A stretch of DNA of 64,000 nt from Actinoallomurus iriomotensis (GCF_030269445.1 NZ_BSTJ01000005.1:434001-498000); one strand, 5' to 3'; shown: positions 26,532 through 35,424, counted from the first letter of the stretch. Made by a program: numbers and translations. Notes: a model not told the origin generated them from the letters alone.

Positions 26532-28280
26532 CTACTTCACGCCCAGCTGGGCGTAGTCGTAGTAGCCGTTGAGGCCCTGGTTGACGTACACGTTCTTCGC
26601 CGAGGGCGGCCGGTAGAGCAGGTGCTTCTCGTCCAGGAACGGCACGATGTAGGCGTCGTCCATGACCTTCGCGTCGATCTGGGCCCACAGGGCTCCGCGG
26701 GCGGTGGTGTCCGCGGTGACCGTGGCCTTGTCGATCAGCTGGTCGACGGCCGGGTCCTTCACACCGAGGTTGGTGTTGCCCGCGGACCGGATGACGCGGC
26801 TGTCGACGATCTGCTGGAGGTACCCGAAGCCCTCCGGCCAGTCGGCGCCCCACGACATCATGATCAGGCCGAGACCGTTCTTCTTCACGTACTCCGGGTT
26901 CCCGGCGTACAGCTTGAAGTAGTCGCCCGTGGGGTACTTCTTGATCTCGGCGTTGATGCCGACCTTCTTCAGGCCCTGCTGGAGCGCGAGAGCGGCGTTG
27001 ATCTCCTTCGGCCGCTCGGTGCGCGCGGAGATGATCGTGTTGAAGCCGTTCGGCTTGTTGCACGCCTGCAGCTCCTGCTTGGCCTTGGCCACGTCGCCGT
27101 GGTTGTCCGCGCCGGAGGGGTAGGGGTTGATGTCCTGATTGCCGGGGATCAGCGGCATCATCAGGTGGGTCGCGACGTCACCGCCGGACAGCGGGCCTCC
27201 GTAGGCGGTCTGCATCGCCTGCTTGTCGGTGGCGTACTCCACGGCCTTGCGGCAGTGGACGTTGTCGAACGGCGGCACCGAGGAGGAGATCGCCACATAG
27301 TCCAGCCGGGCGGTCGCCGCCGAGTCGGCGTTCTTCTTCAGGTTGGCGTTCGACTGGACCTTGGCCGCGGCGGCGGCGCCGAGCCCCAGGCCCTGGATGT
27401 CCATGTCCGCCGAACCGGCGATCAGGCGGTTGTCCAGGTCGTCCGCGTTGACACCGATCTGCACCTGAATGCGGTCCGGCAGCTGCTTGCGGTTCGGGTC
27501 GGTGCTGGGGTCCCAGTTGGTGTTGCGGACCATGTTCAGCTGCTTGCCCGGCGTGTAGCTCTCGAACTTGTACGGCCCGGTGGACACCGGGTGCAGCTTG
27601 TAGTTCGTGCCCGTGTCCTTCGCCTGCGGCACCGGGATGGTGGCCGGCAGCATCGCGAAGTAGTCGAAGCCGGCGAACGGCTTCTTCAGGTGGAAGACGA
27701 TCGTGTTGTCGTCCGGCGTCTCGATCGCCTTCAGACCGAGCTTGCCCGGGGTCTTGTCCTTGTACGGGGACGAGTAGCCCTTGGTGTCGAGGAAGTCACC
27801 GAAGTACGTCGGCCCGTCCGGGAACGTGTTCTTGTCCAGCGTGCGCTCGACGTCGTACTTGACGTCCTGGGCGCGCACCGGCGTGCCGTCCTCGTACTTG
27901 ACGCCCTGCTTGAGCTTGTAGGTCCAGGTCTTGAAGTCGGCGCTGTGCTCGCCGAGGTTCTGGGCCAGGTCGGGGACCAGCTGCAGGCCGGCCTGGCCGG
28001 GCACGGTCTTGAACATCGTCAGCGCCCGGCCGTACAGGCGGATGAAGTCCCAGGACCAGCCGTAGTAGGTGTCGGCCGGGTCGGTGCTGTCCCATTCGAC
28101 GGCGTTGCCGATACGGAGCGTGCCACCGGTCTTGGTCGAGGCGTTCACCACCGAGGTGATGCCCTCGTTGAACTTGCCGTTCCCTCCGGAACTGCTCGTG
28201 GAACCGCCCGTGCCGCCACAGGCGGCCAGGGCGAGGGCGAGCGCTGCGCCCACCGCCGCCAAGGGCGTTCTTCTCCTCAT
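26532..28280 (-). CDS. Oligopeptide ABC transporter substrate-binding lipoprotein (first copy)
   Basis: This 582-residue family 5 binding protein starts MRRRTPLAAVGAALALALAAC, a lipoprotein signal with lipidation at about Cys21, followed by a Gly/Ser spacer. The core shows typical segments: KTWTYKLKQGVKYEDGTPVR, KDVKYDVERT-like and HPVSTGPYKFES. It binds peptides outside the cell and hands them to the permeases. The ATG 28280 is preferred to 28310 because the signal begins there. It lies between the two permease genes, unlike many operons in which the binding protein comes first, and it has a paralogue at the operon end. Confidence 0.92.
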   Translation of the reverse strand: MRRRTPLAAVGAALALALAACGGTGGSTSSSGGNGKFNEGITSVVNASTKTGGTLRIGNAVEWDSTDPADTYYGWSWDFIRLYGRALTMFKTVPGQAGLQLVPDLAQNLGEHSADFKTWTYKLKQGVKYEDGTPVRAQDVKYDVERTLDKNTFPDGPTYFGDFLDTKGYSSPYKDKTPGKLGLKAIETPDDNTIVFHLKKPFAGFDYFAMLPATIPVPQAKDTGTNYKLHPVSTGPYKFESYTPGKQLNMVRNTNWDPSTDPNRKQLPDRIQVQIGVNADDLDNRLIAGSADMDIQGLGLGAAAAAKVQSNANLKKNADSAATARLDYVAISSSVPPFDNVHCRKAVEYATDKQAMQTAYGGPLSGGDVATHLMMPLIPGNQDINPYPSGADNHGDVAKAKQELQACNKPNGFNTIISARTERPKEINAALALQQGLKKVGINAEIKKYPTGDYFKLYAGNPEYVKKNGLGLIMMSWGADWPEGFGYLQQIVDSRVIRSAGNTNLGVKDPAVDQLIDKATVTADTTARGALWAQIDAKVMDDAYIVPFLDEKHLLYRPPSAKNVYVNQGLNGYYDYAQLGVK

Positions 28281-28340
28281 TTGGTTGTCTTCCTCCTTCG
28301 GGAACGACACAGAGAGTCGGTCCGATCGGCAGATTCGTGA

Positions 28341-29342
28341 TCAGCGGGCACGGGGGTCCAGTGCGTCGCGCAGCCCGTCGCCGAACAGGTTGAAGGCGAG
28401 GACCGTAATGAAGATCGCCACACCGGGGACGATCATGAACCACGGGTCGACCGAGTAGATCGGGACCGCCTGGGCGAGCATGCCGCCCCATGTGGGCGTC
28501 GGCTCGTTCACACCGACGCCGAGATAGGAGAGCGCCGCCTCGAACAGGATGTTCGTCGGGATGAGCAGCGTGGAGTACACCAGGATCGGAGCGACGAGGT
28601 TCGGGAGCAGCTCGCGGAACAGGATGTAGGGCGCCCGCGCGCCCATCGAACGCGCGGCGTCGACGAACTCCCGTTCGCGCAGCGACAGGGTCTGCCCACG
28701 GATGATCCGGCCGATGTAGGCCCAGTTGAAGAACCCGATGATGAAGATCAGCAGCCCGATGCGCAGCCCGTTGCCGGACAGCCCGAACACCTTCCCCTGC
28801 ACCACTCCGGCGAGCGCGATGGCGAACAGCAGGAGCGGGAAGGCCAGGAAGACGTCCATGGCCCGGGCGATCACGGTGTCGACCCAGCCGCCGAAGTAGC
28901 CGGCGACGATCCCGAGCGTCGACCCGATGACCACCGACAGCAGCGTCGCGAGGAACGCGATGAGCAGCGAGATCCGGGCGCCGTAGACGATCCGGCTGAA
29001 GATGTCACGGCCGTTCGTCGGCTCGACGCCGAGCAGGAACTTCCCGCTGATGCCCGAGTGCCAGGGCCCGTGGAGCGGACGCTGGAGGTTCGGGTCGATC
29101 ATGTCCTGGTGGAACTCGCCCGTCGGGTGGCCGAACCAGGAGGTCAGCAACGGCGCGAAGATCGCCATGAGGATCAGGAGGATCACCAGGGCGCCACCGG
29201 ACATGGCCACCTTGTCGCGCCGCAGCCGCATCCAGGCGATCTGACCGAGCGAACGGCCCTCGACCTTGCCGCCCATGCCCGCGAGCACTGCCTCGGGCTG
29301 CGCCTCGGCCTCGGAACCGGACACCTCGATCGGTGCGGTCAC
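28341..29342 (-). CDS. Oligopeptide ABC transporter permease, DppC/OppC type
   Basis: The 333-residue permease is the first gene of the peptide operon. It has a cytoplasmic N-terminus (about 45 residues), a first membrane helix (GGALVILLILMAIFAPLL), the DppC-type external loop, five further helices and the EAA motif EFVDAARSMGARAPYILFRE. The GTG start at 29342 has GGAGGT five bases upstream. The promoter should lie in the 344-base gap to its right. Its position ahead of the binding protein is unusual but the reading frames leave no doubt about the order. Confidence 0.92.
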   Translation of the reverse strand: MTAPIEVSGSEAEAQPEAVLAGMGGKVEGRSLGQIAWMRLRRDKVAMSGGALVILLILMAIFAPLLTSWFGHPTGEFHQDMIDPNLQRPLHGPWHSGISGKFLLGVEPTNGRDIFSRIVYGARISLLIAFLATLLSVVIGSTLGIVAGYFGGWVDTVIARAMDVFLAFPLLLFAIALAGVVQGKVFGLSGNGLRIGLLIFIIGFFNWAYIGRIIRGQTLSLREREFVDAARSMGARAPYILFRELLPNLVAPILVYSTLLIPTNILFEAALSYLGVGVNEPTPTWGGMLAQAVPIYSVDPWFMIVPGVAIFITVLAFNLFGDGLRDALDPRAR

Positions 29343-29686
29343 GGCACCTCCTTCGTCGGCACCGTGACCAAGGTGCTGTGTTGAACGCTTCCCTCGCTGC
29401 GCTCAGTCACTGGGGGTACCTCCCACGCTCGGCGGCGTTGCCGTCAACAGAACGACCGGTCACCCCACATGCAAAACAGGACATATGAGGCCCATATGCG
29501 TCCATTGGAGAGGGAACCTACCTCTCCCGGGACGACTCTCATGCCCTGGAGGAGGTCGGCGCTAGTACCCGTGTCTCGATTGTGATCTCGTCGTCATCAA
29601 GGCCACATTCGGTGTTACACACTCGTGAACATGTGCGTTCACACCGTCACACGCGTGTCACATCAGTCACGCGTCTCCGCAGGTCA
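29343..29686. promoter_or_regulatory. Upstream region of the peptide transport operon
   Basis: No gene is seen in these 344 bases. They contain several symmetric elements: TGGGGGTACCTCCCA (29411-29425), two CATATG sites 14 bases apart (about 29484-29500), a GTGAA-N8-TTCAC inverted repeat (about 29624-29641), and ACACGCGTGT with flanking GTCAC repeats (about 29648-29663). The region is lower in GC than its surroundings and probably holds the operon promoter with binding sites. No -35/-10 pair could be chosen with confidence. Confidence 0.4.
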
Positions 29687-30115
29687 TCAGCTGATTCCGC
29701 GGTTCTTCAGGATCTCCTCGATCTCGGCGAGGTCGGGGTCGACGGCCGTCTTCCGCCCCTCGACGGCGGCCTTGCCGCCGCTCTTCGGCGCCGCCTTGGG
29801 GGCGCCGCCGCGGCCGGCCTCGGCCCGGTCGGATCCCGCCTTCGCGCCGCCGCCCCTGCGCAGCATCACCCCGGAGGTCATGTACAGCACCGCGCCGAGC
29901 CCCAGGACGATCACGCCCGCCCACTTGAGCGGACTGAACGCCAGGTCGACCAGGAACTTCGTCAGGCCGGTCAGGTAGGCGCCCAGCGGGAGCAGCGACC
30001 ACGCGGCGCCGCGCAGGCCGGAGGCCGCCCCGCGCCGGCGCGCGGCCGCCCAGCTTCCCACCAGCCCCAGCACCGTGACGGCCAGGCTGATCGAAAAGAG
30101 GAAGAAATCACTCAT
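29687..30115 (-). CDS. Conserved actinobacterial membrane protein
   Basis: The 142-residue protein has three hydrophobic helices (about residues 2-20, 33-55 and 62-85), the basic segment AARRRGAASGLRGAAWSLLP between the first two, and a cytoplasmic tail rich in Gly, Ala and Lys that ends in an acidic helix (DPDLAEIEEILKNRGIS). Similar proteins occur in many actinomycetes, sometimes under misleading names; I know of no demonstrated function. The ATG at 30115 is preferred over 30154. It is transcribed toward the peptide operon and lies beside, not within, the ArsR regulator operon. Confidence 0.75.
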   Translation of the reverse strand: MSDFFLFSISLAVTVLGLVGSWAAARRRGAASGLRGAAWSLLPLGAYLTGLTKFLVDLAFSPLKWAGVIVLGLGAVLYMTSGVMLRRGGGAKAGSDRAEAGRGGAPKAAPKSGGKAAVEGRKTAVDPDLAEIEEILKNRGIS

Positions 30116-30203
30116 CACAGCACCTCGTTGGGACGCGTACGGCTGGTCCTCCATGGTTACACGTAATGACGCGAATACCCCTCCTTCCGGGGGACGGTTC
30201 GGG

Positions 30204-31184
30204 CTACTCCCCCGGCATGAGGCCCTCGGCCAGCGCCCGGCCCAGCGGCGTATGCCGGTACCGCACCTCGTGACCGGTGCGGCGCCGGGTCAGCAGGCCC
30301 GCGCCCTCCAGCGCGGACAGGTGCGCCGACACCGTGGAGGGCGCCAGGCCGTGCCGGGCCGCGAGCGCCGCGGTCGTGGCCGGCTCGGCGAGGTCGGCGA
30401 GGATCAGCCCGCGGGTACGGCCGAGGAGCCGGGCCAGCGGTGCCGGGGCCGTCATCCGCCCGCCGAGGAGCGCGCCGATGCCACGGGCCGGGTAGATCAG
30501 CGTCGGCTGCCAGGGCCGGTCCACGACCGCCGTGACGCTGGGCCACACGAACGCGCTCGGCATGAGGATCAGCCCGTCGCCGTCCAGCTTTCGCTCGACG
30601 TCGTCGCCGGCCGGCTCGATCACGATGGCCTGCCCGGACCATCGGACGCGCTCGTCCAGGCCGGCGACGACGTGACCGAGGCCGTACGCCGCCATGAGCC
30701 GCGAGCGGTACTCGATGTCGCCGTCGATCAGCTCCCGCACCCGCGGCCACCAGGGCAGCACCAGCCGGCGCCAGGCGTCCTCGAGCCCGGCGGCGAGGAC
30801 GTCGCGCGCCGTCTCCGGGTCGGCGATCATCGCGCGCACGGCGGCCGGTGACGGGCACGTCGCCAGGTCGACGCGGCGCAGTTCGGCCCGTAGCTGCCCG
30901 GGCGGGGTCGCGCGCACGGCGGCGAGCTGGTCCTCCACCGAGGGCGCGGCCTCGCGCGGCGGGGGGCTGAGGAAGTCGGGCGTGTAGCCGCGCGTGGACT
31001 GCACGGCGAGCAGCTCGTCCGCCGGAGGGTCGTCGCGCACCTGTTCCCACCAGGGCCGCAGGTACGGGTGAGAGCGCGGGTCGACGAACGCGCGCACGGC
31101 GTTCACCGTCTCCCACAGCGGGGAGGTGGCGAAGCGGCAGCGCAGCAGGTCGCCGCCGCTCACGACGAGTCGCATCACGGCCAC
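30204..31184 (-). CDS. ArsR-type HTH regulator with DUF5937 domain
   Basis: This 326-residue regulator has an N-terminal DUF5937 region (about 1-220; FATSPLWETVNAVRAF and HPYLRPWWEQV are typical) and a C-terminal ArsR-like winged HTH (about 240-320; TAALAARHGLAPSTVSAHLS, VRYRHTPLGRAL). The effector is unknown. It diverges from the MFS transporter gene across 60 bases with a CGAA-TCT-TTCG inverted repeat, so it probably represses that exporter and itself. Starts at GTG 31184, GTG 31178 or ATG 31175 are possible. Confidence 0.88.
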   Translation of the reverse strand: MAVMRLVVSGGDLLRCRFATSPLWETVNAVRAFVDPRSHPYLRPWWEQVRDDPPADELLAVQSTRGYTPDFLSPPPREAAPSVEDQLAAVRATPPGQLRAELRRVDLATCPSPAAVRAMIADPETARDVLAAGLEDAWRRLVLPWWPRVRELIDGDIEYRSRLMAAYGLGHVVAGLDERVRWSGQAIVIEPAGDDVERKLDGDGLILMPSAFVWPSVTAVVDRPWQPTLIYPARGIGALLGGRMTAPAPLARLLGRTRGLILADLAEPATTAALAARHGLAPSTVSAHLSALEGAGLLTRRRTGHEVRYRHTPLGRALAEGLMPGE

Positions 31185-31200
31185 GACATTCGCCCCCTAA

Positions 31201-31211
31201 CGAATCTTTCG
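31201..31211. promoter_or_regulatory. Possible operator between the ArsR and MFS genes
   Basis: The inverted repeat CGAA-TCT-TTCG lies 17 bases upstream of the regulator start and 34 bases before the MFS start, in the divergent promoter region. The symmetry is short, so chance occurrence is possible. Confidence 0.3.
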
Positions 31212-31244
31212 CGCCCTCAGCGTAGGTTCTGCCAGTTTCGGCGG

Positions 31245-32474
31245 GTGAGCACCATCCCCCGGGCGGGGCGCTACCGGGACGCGTTCGCCTCCGCCGAGTT
31301 CCGGGCGCTGTTCGGCGCCTTCGTCGTGTCGATGCTCGGCTATGTCGTCGCCGGGCTGGCACTGACCGTGCTGGTCTACCGGCAGACGCGTTCGCCGCTG
31401 CTGTCGGCGCTGACCTTCACCGCGACGTTCCTGCCGTACCTGTTCGGCGGGACGCTGCTGTCCGGCCTGGTGGACCGGGTGCCGTCGCGGCGGCTGCTGG
31501 CCGGCTGCGACCTCGGCTGCGCCGCGATCGTCGCGGTGATGACCGTGCCGGGCGTGCCGGTGCCGGTGCTGTTCGCGCTGCTGTGCGTGATGAGCCTGCT
31601 GACCCCGGTCGCGACCGGGGCACGGGGCGCGCTGGTCGCCGACGTCCTTTCGCCGGAGGCGGTGGTGCCGGCGCGCTCGCTGCTGCGGCTGGTGGCTCAG
31701 GGCGCCCAGGTCGCCGGGTACGCGGCCGGCGGCGGGCTGCTGGCCGCCCTGTCGCCGCGGGCGGTGCTGGGCGTGGAGGCCGTGACGTTCACCGCCTCGG
31801 CGCTGGTGCTGCGCGGTCTGCTCGTGCGCCGGCCGGCGCGCGGGCGGGCCGGCGGCTCGCTCGCCGGCGACTCGCTGCGCGGGGTGACGCGGGTGCTGGC
31901 GAACGGGCCGCTGCGGCGGGTCCTGCTCCTGGGCTGGCTGGTGCCGTTCCTGATGACGTGGCCGGAGGCGCTGGCGGCGCCCGCGGTCGCCGGGCGGGGG
32001 CTGCCGGCCTCGGCGACCGGATGGTGGCTGGCCGCCGCCCCGGTGGGCACCGTCGCCGGCGAGCTGGCCGGGGTCTGGCTGATCCCGGCCGCCCGCCGCG
32101 CTCGGCTGAGCGCCCCGCTGGCCGCCTGCGGCTTCGTGCCGCTGCTGTTCTTCTTCGCGCGTCCGCCGCTGGTTCCCGCGCTGGTCCTGCTGACCGCCGC
32201 CGGGCTCTGCGGCGCGTACGTGCTCGGCCTGGACCAGCTGCTGCTCGACGTGACCTCCCCGGAACTGCTCGGGCGCGCGTACGCGGTGAACTCCGCGGGG
32301 CTGATGGCGATACAGGGCGTGGGCTTCGCCACGGCGGGCGCGCTCGGCGAGATGGTGCCCCCCGACCTGGCGATCACGTTCGCGGGCGGCGCGGGGCTGG
32401 TGGTCGTCGCGCTGCTCGGCCGGGCGCGCCGCGTCCCGTCCGGCCGCCCGCGAGCGGCCGGTGCGGACCGGTGA
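31245..32474 (+). CDS. MFS transporter
   Basis: This 409-residue protein has about twelve membrane helices in the major facilitator pattern, with short Arg-rich loops (TLLSGLVDRVPSRRLLAG corresponds to the loop 2-3 motif A region). It resembles MFS drug or metabolite exporters of the type commonly paired with DUF5937 ArsR regulators. The GTG start at 31245 follows the divergent intergenic region; the longer upstream frame runs antisense through the regulator and was rejected. The P450 gene follows closely. The substrate cannot be inferred. Confidence 0.85.
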   Translation: MSTIPRAGRYRDAFASAEFRALFGAFVVSMLGYVVAGLALTVLVYRQTRSPLLSALTFTATFLPYLFGGTLLSGLVDRVPSRRLLAGCDLGCAAIVAVMTVPGVPVPVLFALLCVMSLLTPVATGARGALVADVLSPEAVVPARSLLRLVAQGAQVAGYAAGGGLLAALSPRAVLGVEAVTFTASALVLRGLLVRRPARGRAGGSLAGDSLRGVTRVLANGPLRRVLLLGWLVPFLMTWPEALAAPAVAGRGLPASATGWWLAAAPVGTVAGELAGVWLIPAARRARLSAPLAACGFVPLLFFFARPPLVPALVLLTAAGLCGAYVLGLDQLLLDVTSPELLGRAYAVNSAGLMAIQGVGFATAGALGEMVPPDLAITFAGGAGLVVVALLGRARRVPSGRPRAAGADR

Positions 32475-32521
32475 GCCGCGGGTATGGCAAGGACTGAGGC
32501 GTCGTACGGCGCCGGGATCGG

Positions 32522-32527
32522 TAGATT
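32522..32527 (+). promoter_or_regulatory. -10 element of a leaderless promoter (P450)
   Basis: TAGATT ends seven bases before GTG 32535, supporting that start over the ATG at 32484, which lacks a ribosome binding site. Confidence 0.4.
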
Positions 32528-32534
32528 GGGCGCG

Positions 32535-33728
32535 GTGCGACCCGTAGAGATCGACGGTGAGTTCGTCACCGCGCCCCGCGCCACGTACGCCCGGCTCCGC
32601 GAACAGGGACCGGTGCACCGCGCCCTGGCACCGGACGGCACCCGGGTCTGGCTGGTCACCCGGTACGAGCACGTGCGCCAGGCGCTCGCCGATCCACGCC
32701 TGTCGCTCGACAAGGCCCATTCCAGCGGCGGGTACAAGGGGTTCTCGCTGCCGCCCGCCCTGGACGCGAACCTGCTGAACATGGATCCGCCGGCCCACAC
32801 GCGGCTGCGCCGCGTCGTGGCGAAGGGATTCACGCCGCGTCAGGTCGAGCGTCTCCGGCCCCGCGTCCAGGAGATCGCCGATGAGCTGCTGGACGCCCTG
32901 GACGGACGCGAGGAGATCGACCTGCTCCCCGCGTACTGCGCCCCACTGCCGATCAACGTGATCTGCGACCTGCTCGGCGTCGACGCGGCCGACCGGCGGG
33001 ACTTCCGATCCTGGACCGACGGCCTTCTCGCGCCGGACACCCCGCAGCAGGCGCGCGACGCGTTGAGCTCGCTGTACCGCTTCATCCTCGACCTGATCGC
33101 GGCCAGGCGAGCCGCGCCGGGCGAGGACATGCTCAGCACGCTGGTCCGGCTCCGCGACGGGGAGGACCGGCTCAGCGAGAACGAACTGACCTCGGCCGCG
33201 TTCCTGGTCCTGTTCGCCGGCTATGAGAACACCATGAACCTGCTGGGCAACGGCCTCGTCGCGCTGCTGACCCGGCCGGACGCGCTGGCCCGGGCACGCG
33301 CGGGGCTGACCCCGGCGGCGGTGGACGAGCTGCTGCGGTTCGACCCACCGCCGCAGCTGGCCATCCGGCGCTTTCCCGTGGCGGACGTCGAACTCGGCGG
33401 GGTGACGATCCCGGCGGGTGAGACGGTCATGCTCTCCCTGGTGTCCGCGCACCACGACCCGGACCGGTTCCCCGACCCCGAACGGCTCGACCTGGGCCGT
33501 GCCGACAACCCGCACCTCGGCTTCGGGCACGGCCCGCACTACTGCCTCGGCGCGTCGCTGGCACGGATGGAGGTCGAGGTCGGCATCGGCGCGCTGCTGC
33601 GGAGGTTCCCACACCTCGCGCTCGCCGTCGCCGAGGACGACCTGCACTGGCGGAACTCCTTCCGCAACCGCGGGCTCCGCACTCTCCCGGTCACCCTGCG
33701 GGCCGCCGACGGCCGGCGCCAGGCCTAG
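32535..33728 (+). CDS. Cytochrome P450
   Basis: This 397-residue soluble P450 has the I-helix oxygen-binding motif FAGYENT (227-233), the K-helix ELLR (265-268, ExxR) and the heme loop FGHGPHYCLGASLARME with thiolate Cys337. The C-helix HTRLRRVVAKGF is typical of bacterial class I enzymes fed by ferredoxin; no ferredoxin gene is adjacent. The I-helix has Asn where Thr is common (ENT for ETT), which is seen in some families. The start at GTG 32535 gives the usual P450 length; ATG 32484 would add 17 residues. Substrate unknown. Its stop codon shares the bases CTAG with the stop of the convergent HAD gene. Confidence 0.93.
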   Translation: MRPVEIDGEFVTAPRATYARLREQGPVHRALAPDGTRVWLVTRYEHVRQALADPRLSLDKAHSSGGYKGFSLPPALDANLLNMDPPAHTRLRRVVAKGFTPRQVERLRPRVQEIADELLDALDGREEIDLLPAYCAPLPINVICDLLGVDAADRRDFRSWTDGLLAPDTPQQARDALSSLYRFILDLIAARRAAPGEDMLSTLVRLRDGEDRLSENELTSAAFLVLFAGYENTMNLLGNGLVALLTRPDALARARAGLTPAAVDELLRFDPPPQLAIRRFPVADVELGGVTIPAGETVMLSLVSAHHDPDRFPDPERLDLGRADNPHLGFGHGPHYCLGASLARMEVEVGIGALLRRFPHLALAVAEDDLHWRNSFRNRGLRTLPVTLRAADGRRQA

Positions 33729-34369
33729 GCGACGAGGGAGCGCAGGCGGGCCAGGTCGACCTCGAGCAGGGAGGACACGACCGTACGGCCCGGGGCCTCG
33801 GGGATCGGGACGACGCTGGGCACGGCGACGACGTGGCAGCCGGCCGCGGTGGCGCTGTCGGTGCCGCTCGGGGAGTCCTCCAGCGCGACGCAGCGGCGCG
33901 GGTCGACGTCCAGGAGCCGCGCCGCGGTCAGGTACGGCTCGGGATGGGGCTTGGTGTGGGCGACCTCGTCGCCCGCGACCGTGAGAGTCAGACGGTCGCG
34001 GCCGATGCCGTCCAGGGCGTACTCCATCAGCGCGCGATGGGTGGAGGAGACCAGCGCGGACGGGACGCCGGCCTCGCGTACCTCATCGAGCAGTTCCTTG
34101 GCGCCCGGCATCATCGGGACGTTCACGCGCAGCCGCTCGGCCATGCCGGCCAGCAGCCGGCGGCCGAGCTCCTCCGGGTCGGCGACCGGGCCGGTACGCG
34201 CCAGCATGTAGGCGACGGTGCGGGCGATCGAGCCGCCGACCAGCGTCTCCTGGTCCTCCGGGCCCCACGAGGCGCCCAGGTCGGCCATGATCTCGGCTTC
34301 GCTCTCGAACCAGAGGCGCTCGGAGTCCACGAGCAGCCCGTCCATGTCGAACAGGACCGCCTGAAGCAC
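33725..34369 (-). CDS. HAD-superfamily phosphatase (beta-phosphoglucomutase-like)
   Basis: The 214-residue protein begins VLQAVLFDMDGLLVDSE, the DxD motif of HAD hydrolases (nucleophile Asp9, acid/base Asp11), with a helical cap (about 18-85), motif II SALVSST, motif III Lys in HTKPHPEPY and motif IV VALEDSPSG. This class dephosphorylates sugar phosphates or related metabolites. I chose GTG 34369 because GAGGAGG lies eight bases upstream; the frame back to 34438 starts inside a 25-bp hairpin. It converges on the P450 gene. Confidence 0.9.
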   Translation of the reverse strand: MLQAVLFDMDGLLVDSERLWFESEAEIMADLGASWGPEDQETLVGGSIARTVAYMLARTGPVADPEELGRRLLAGMAERLRVNVPMMPGAKELLDEVREAGVPSALVSSTHRALMEYALDGIGRDRLTLTVAGDEVAHTKPHPEPYLTAARLLDVDPRRCVALEDSPSGTDSATAAGCHVVAVPSVVPIPEAPGRTVVSSLLEVDLARLRSLVA

Positions 34370-34432
34370 CTGTATCGCCTCCTCGGCGAGCGGGGGAATC
34401 GGGATGCCCGAGCCTACGTGAGGCGCGTGACC

Positions 34433-34487
34433 GTTCACGCCACCGGCCGTCCCGTACGGCGGGTACGGGACGGCCGGTGGCGTGAAC
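34433..34487 (-). terminator. Perfect 25-bp stem-loop between two genes
   Basis: The sequence from 34433 to 34457 is the exact reverse complement of 34463-34487, with a 5-base loop. It lies nine bases after the aldo/keto reductase stop and before the HAD gene. No T-run follows in either direction, but the stem is long enough to act as a terminator or an mRNA-processing site. Confidence 0.65.
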
Positions 34488-34496
34488 GGGCCCTGG

Positions 34497-35411
34497 TCAG
34501 ACGGAGGCGCTGGTCAGCCGCTCCAGCTCGTCGGCGGACAGGGTCAGGTCGGCGATGGGCAGCAGCCCGGCGAGCTGCTCGGTGTCGCGGGCGCTGGCGA
34601 TCGGCGCGACCACGGTCGGCTGGGCCAGCAGCCACGCGAGGGCCACCGCGCCCAGGCTCGTGTCGTGGGCGGCGGCGATCTCGTCGAGGGCGCCGAGCAC
34701 CGCCACGCCGCGGCGCTCGTTCAGGTACTCGCGGGCGCGTTCGGCGCGCGGGCTGTCGCCCTCCGGCCCGCCCGGCCGGTACTTGCCGGTGAGGAACCCG
34801 CGGGCGAGCCCGAAGTAGGGCAGCACGCCGAGGTTCTCCCGTGCGCACAGGTCGGCGAGGTCCTCCTCGAAGCCGCGCTCCATGAGGTTGTAGTGCGGCT
34901 GCAGGGCCACGTAGCGGGCCAGGCCCTCGGTCTCGGAGATCTTCAGGGCGGCGGCGAGGCGCGGGGCCTCGTAGTTGGAGGCCGCGATGTGACGGACCTT
35001 GCCCTCGCGGACCAGCTCGTCGAACGCGCTCAGGGTCTCCTCGATCGGCGTGCCGAGGTCGTCGCGGTGCGCGTAGTACAGGTCGATGTGGTCGACGCCC
35101 AGGCTCCGCAGCGAGTCCTCGGCGGCGGCGCGGATCGTCTCGGGCTTGAGGTTCGCCCGCTCCCCCGCCATCCCCACCTTGGTGGCGATCACGATGTCGT
35201 CGCGGCGGCCCCGCCGGGCCAGCCACCGGCCGATGATCTTCTCGGACTCGCCGCCGGCGTACAGGTCGGCGGTGTCGATGAAGTTGCCGCCCGCCGCCAC
35301 GTACGCGTCGAGCACCGCGAAGGACGCGTCCTCGTCCGCGGTCCAGCCGAAGACGTTGCCCCCCAGGCAGAGCGGGAAGACGTCGAGTTCGGTATCAGAG
35401 ATCTTCGTCAT
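34497..35411 (-). CDS. Aldo/keto reductase
   Basis: This 304-residue (beta/alpha)8-barrel oxidoreductase has the full catalytic tetrad: Asp in FIDTADLY, the Tyr in the same segment, Lys in VIATKVGM and His in LYYAHRDD. The C-terminal NADPH-binding pattern APIASARDTEQL is present. It should reduce aldehydes or ketones with NADPH; the substrate is unknown. TAGAGT lies seven bases before the ATG, which suggests a leaderless mRNA. It is followed by the long hairpin. Confidence 0.92.
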   Translation of the reverse strand: MTKISDTELDVFPLCLGGNVFGWTADEDASFAVLDAYVAAGGNFIDTADLYAGGESEKIIGRWLARRGRRDDIVIATKVGMAGERANLKPETIRAAAEDSLRSLGVDHIDLYYAHRDDLGTPIEETLSAFDELVREGKVRHIAASNYEAPRLAAALKISETEGLARYVALQPHYNLMERGFEEDLADLCARENLGVLPYFGLARGFLTGKYRPGGPEGDSPRAERAREYLNERRGVAVLGALDEIAAAHDTSLGAVALAWLLAQPTVVAPIASARDTEQLAGLLPIADLTLSADELERLTSASV

Positions 35412-35418
35412 GTGGCCG

Positions 35419-35424
35419 ACTCTA
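35419..35424 (-). promoter_or_regulatory. -10 element of a leaderless promoter (aldo/keto reductase)
   Basis: TAGAGT ends seven bases before the ATG at 35411 with no ribosome binding site between. Confidence 0.45.

Noticed and set aside
33725-33728. CTAG shared by the convergent stop codons of the P450 and HAD genes as a functional element
   Set aside because: A four-base palindrome that serves both stop codons is a simple consequence of tight packing.
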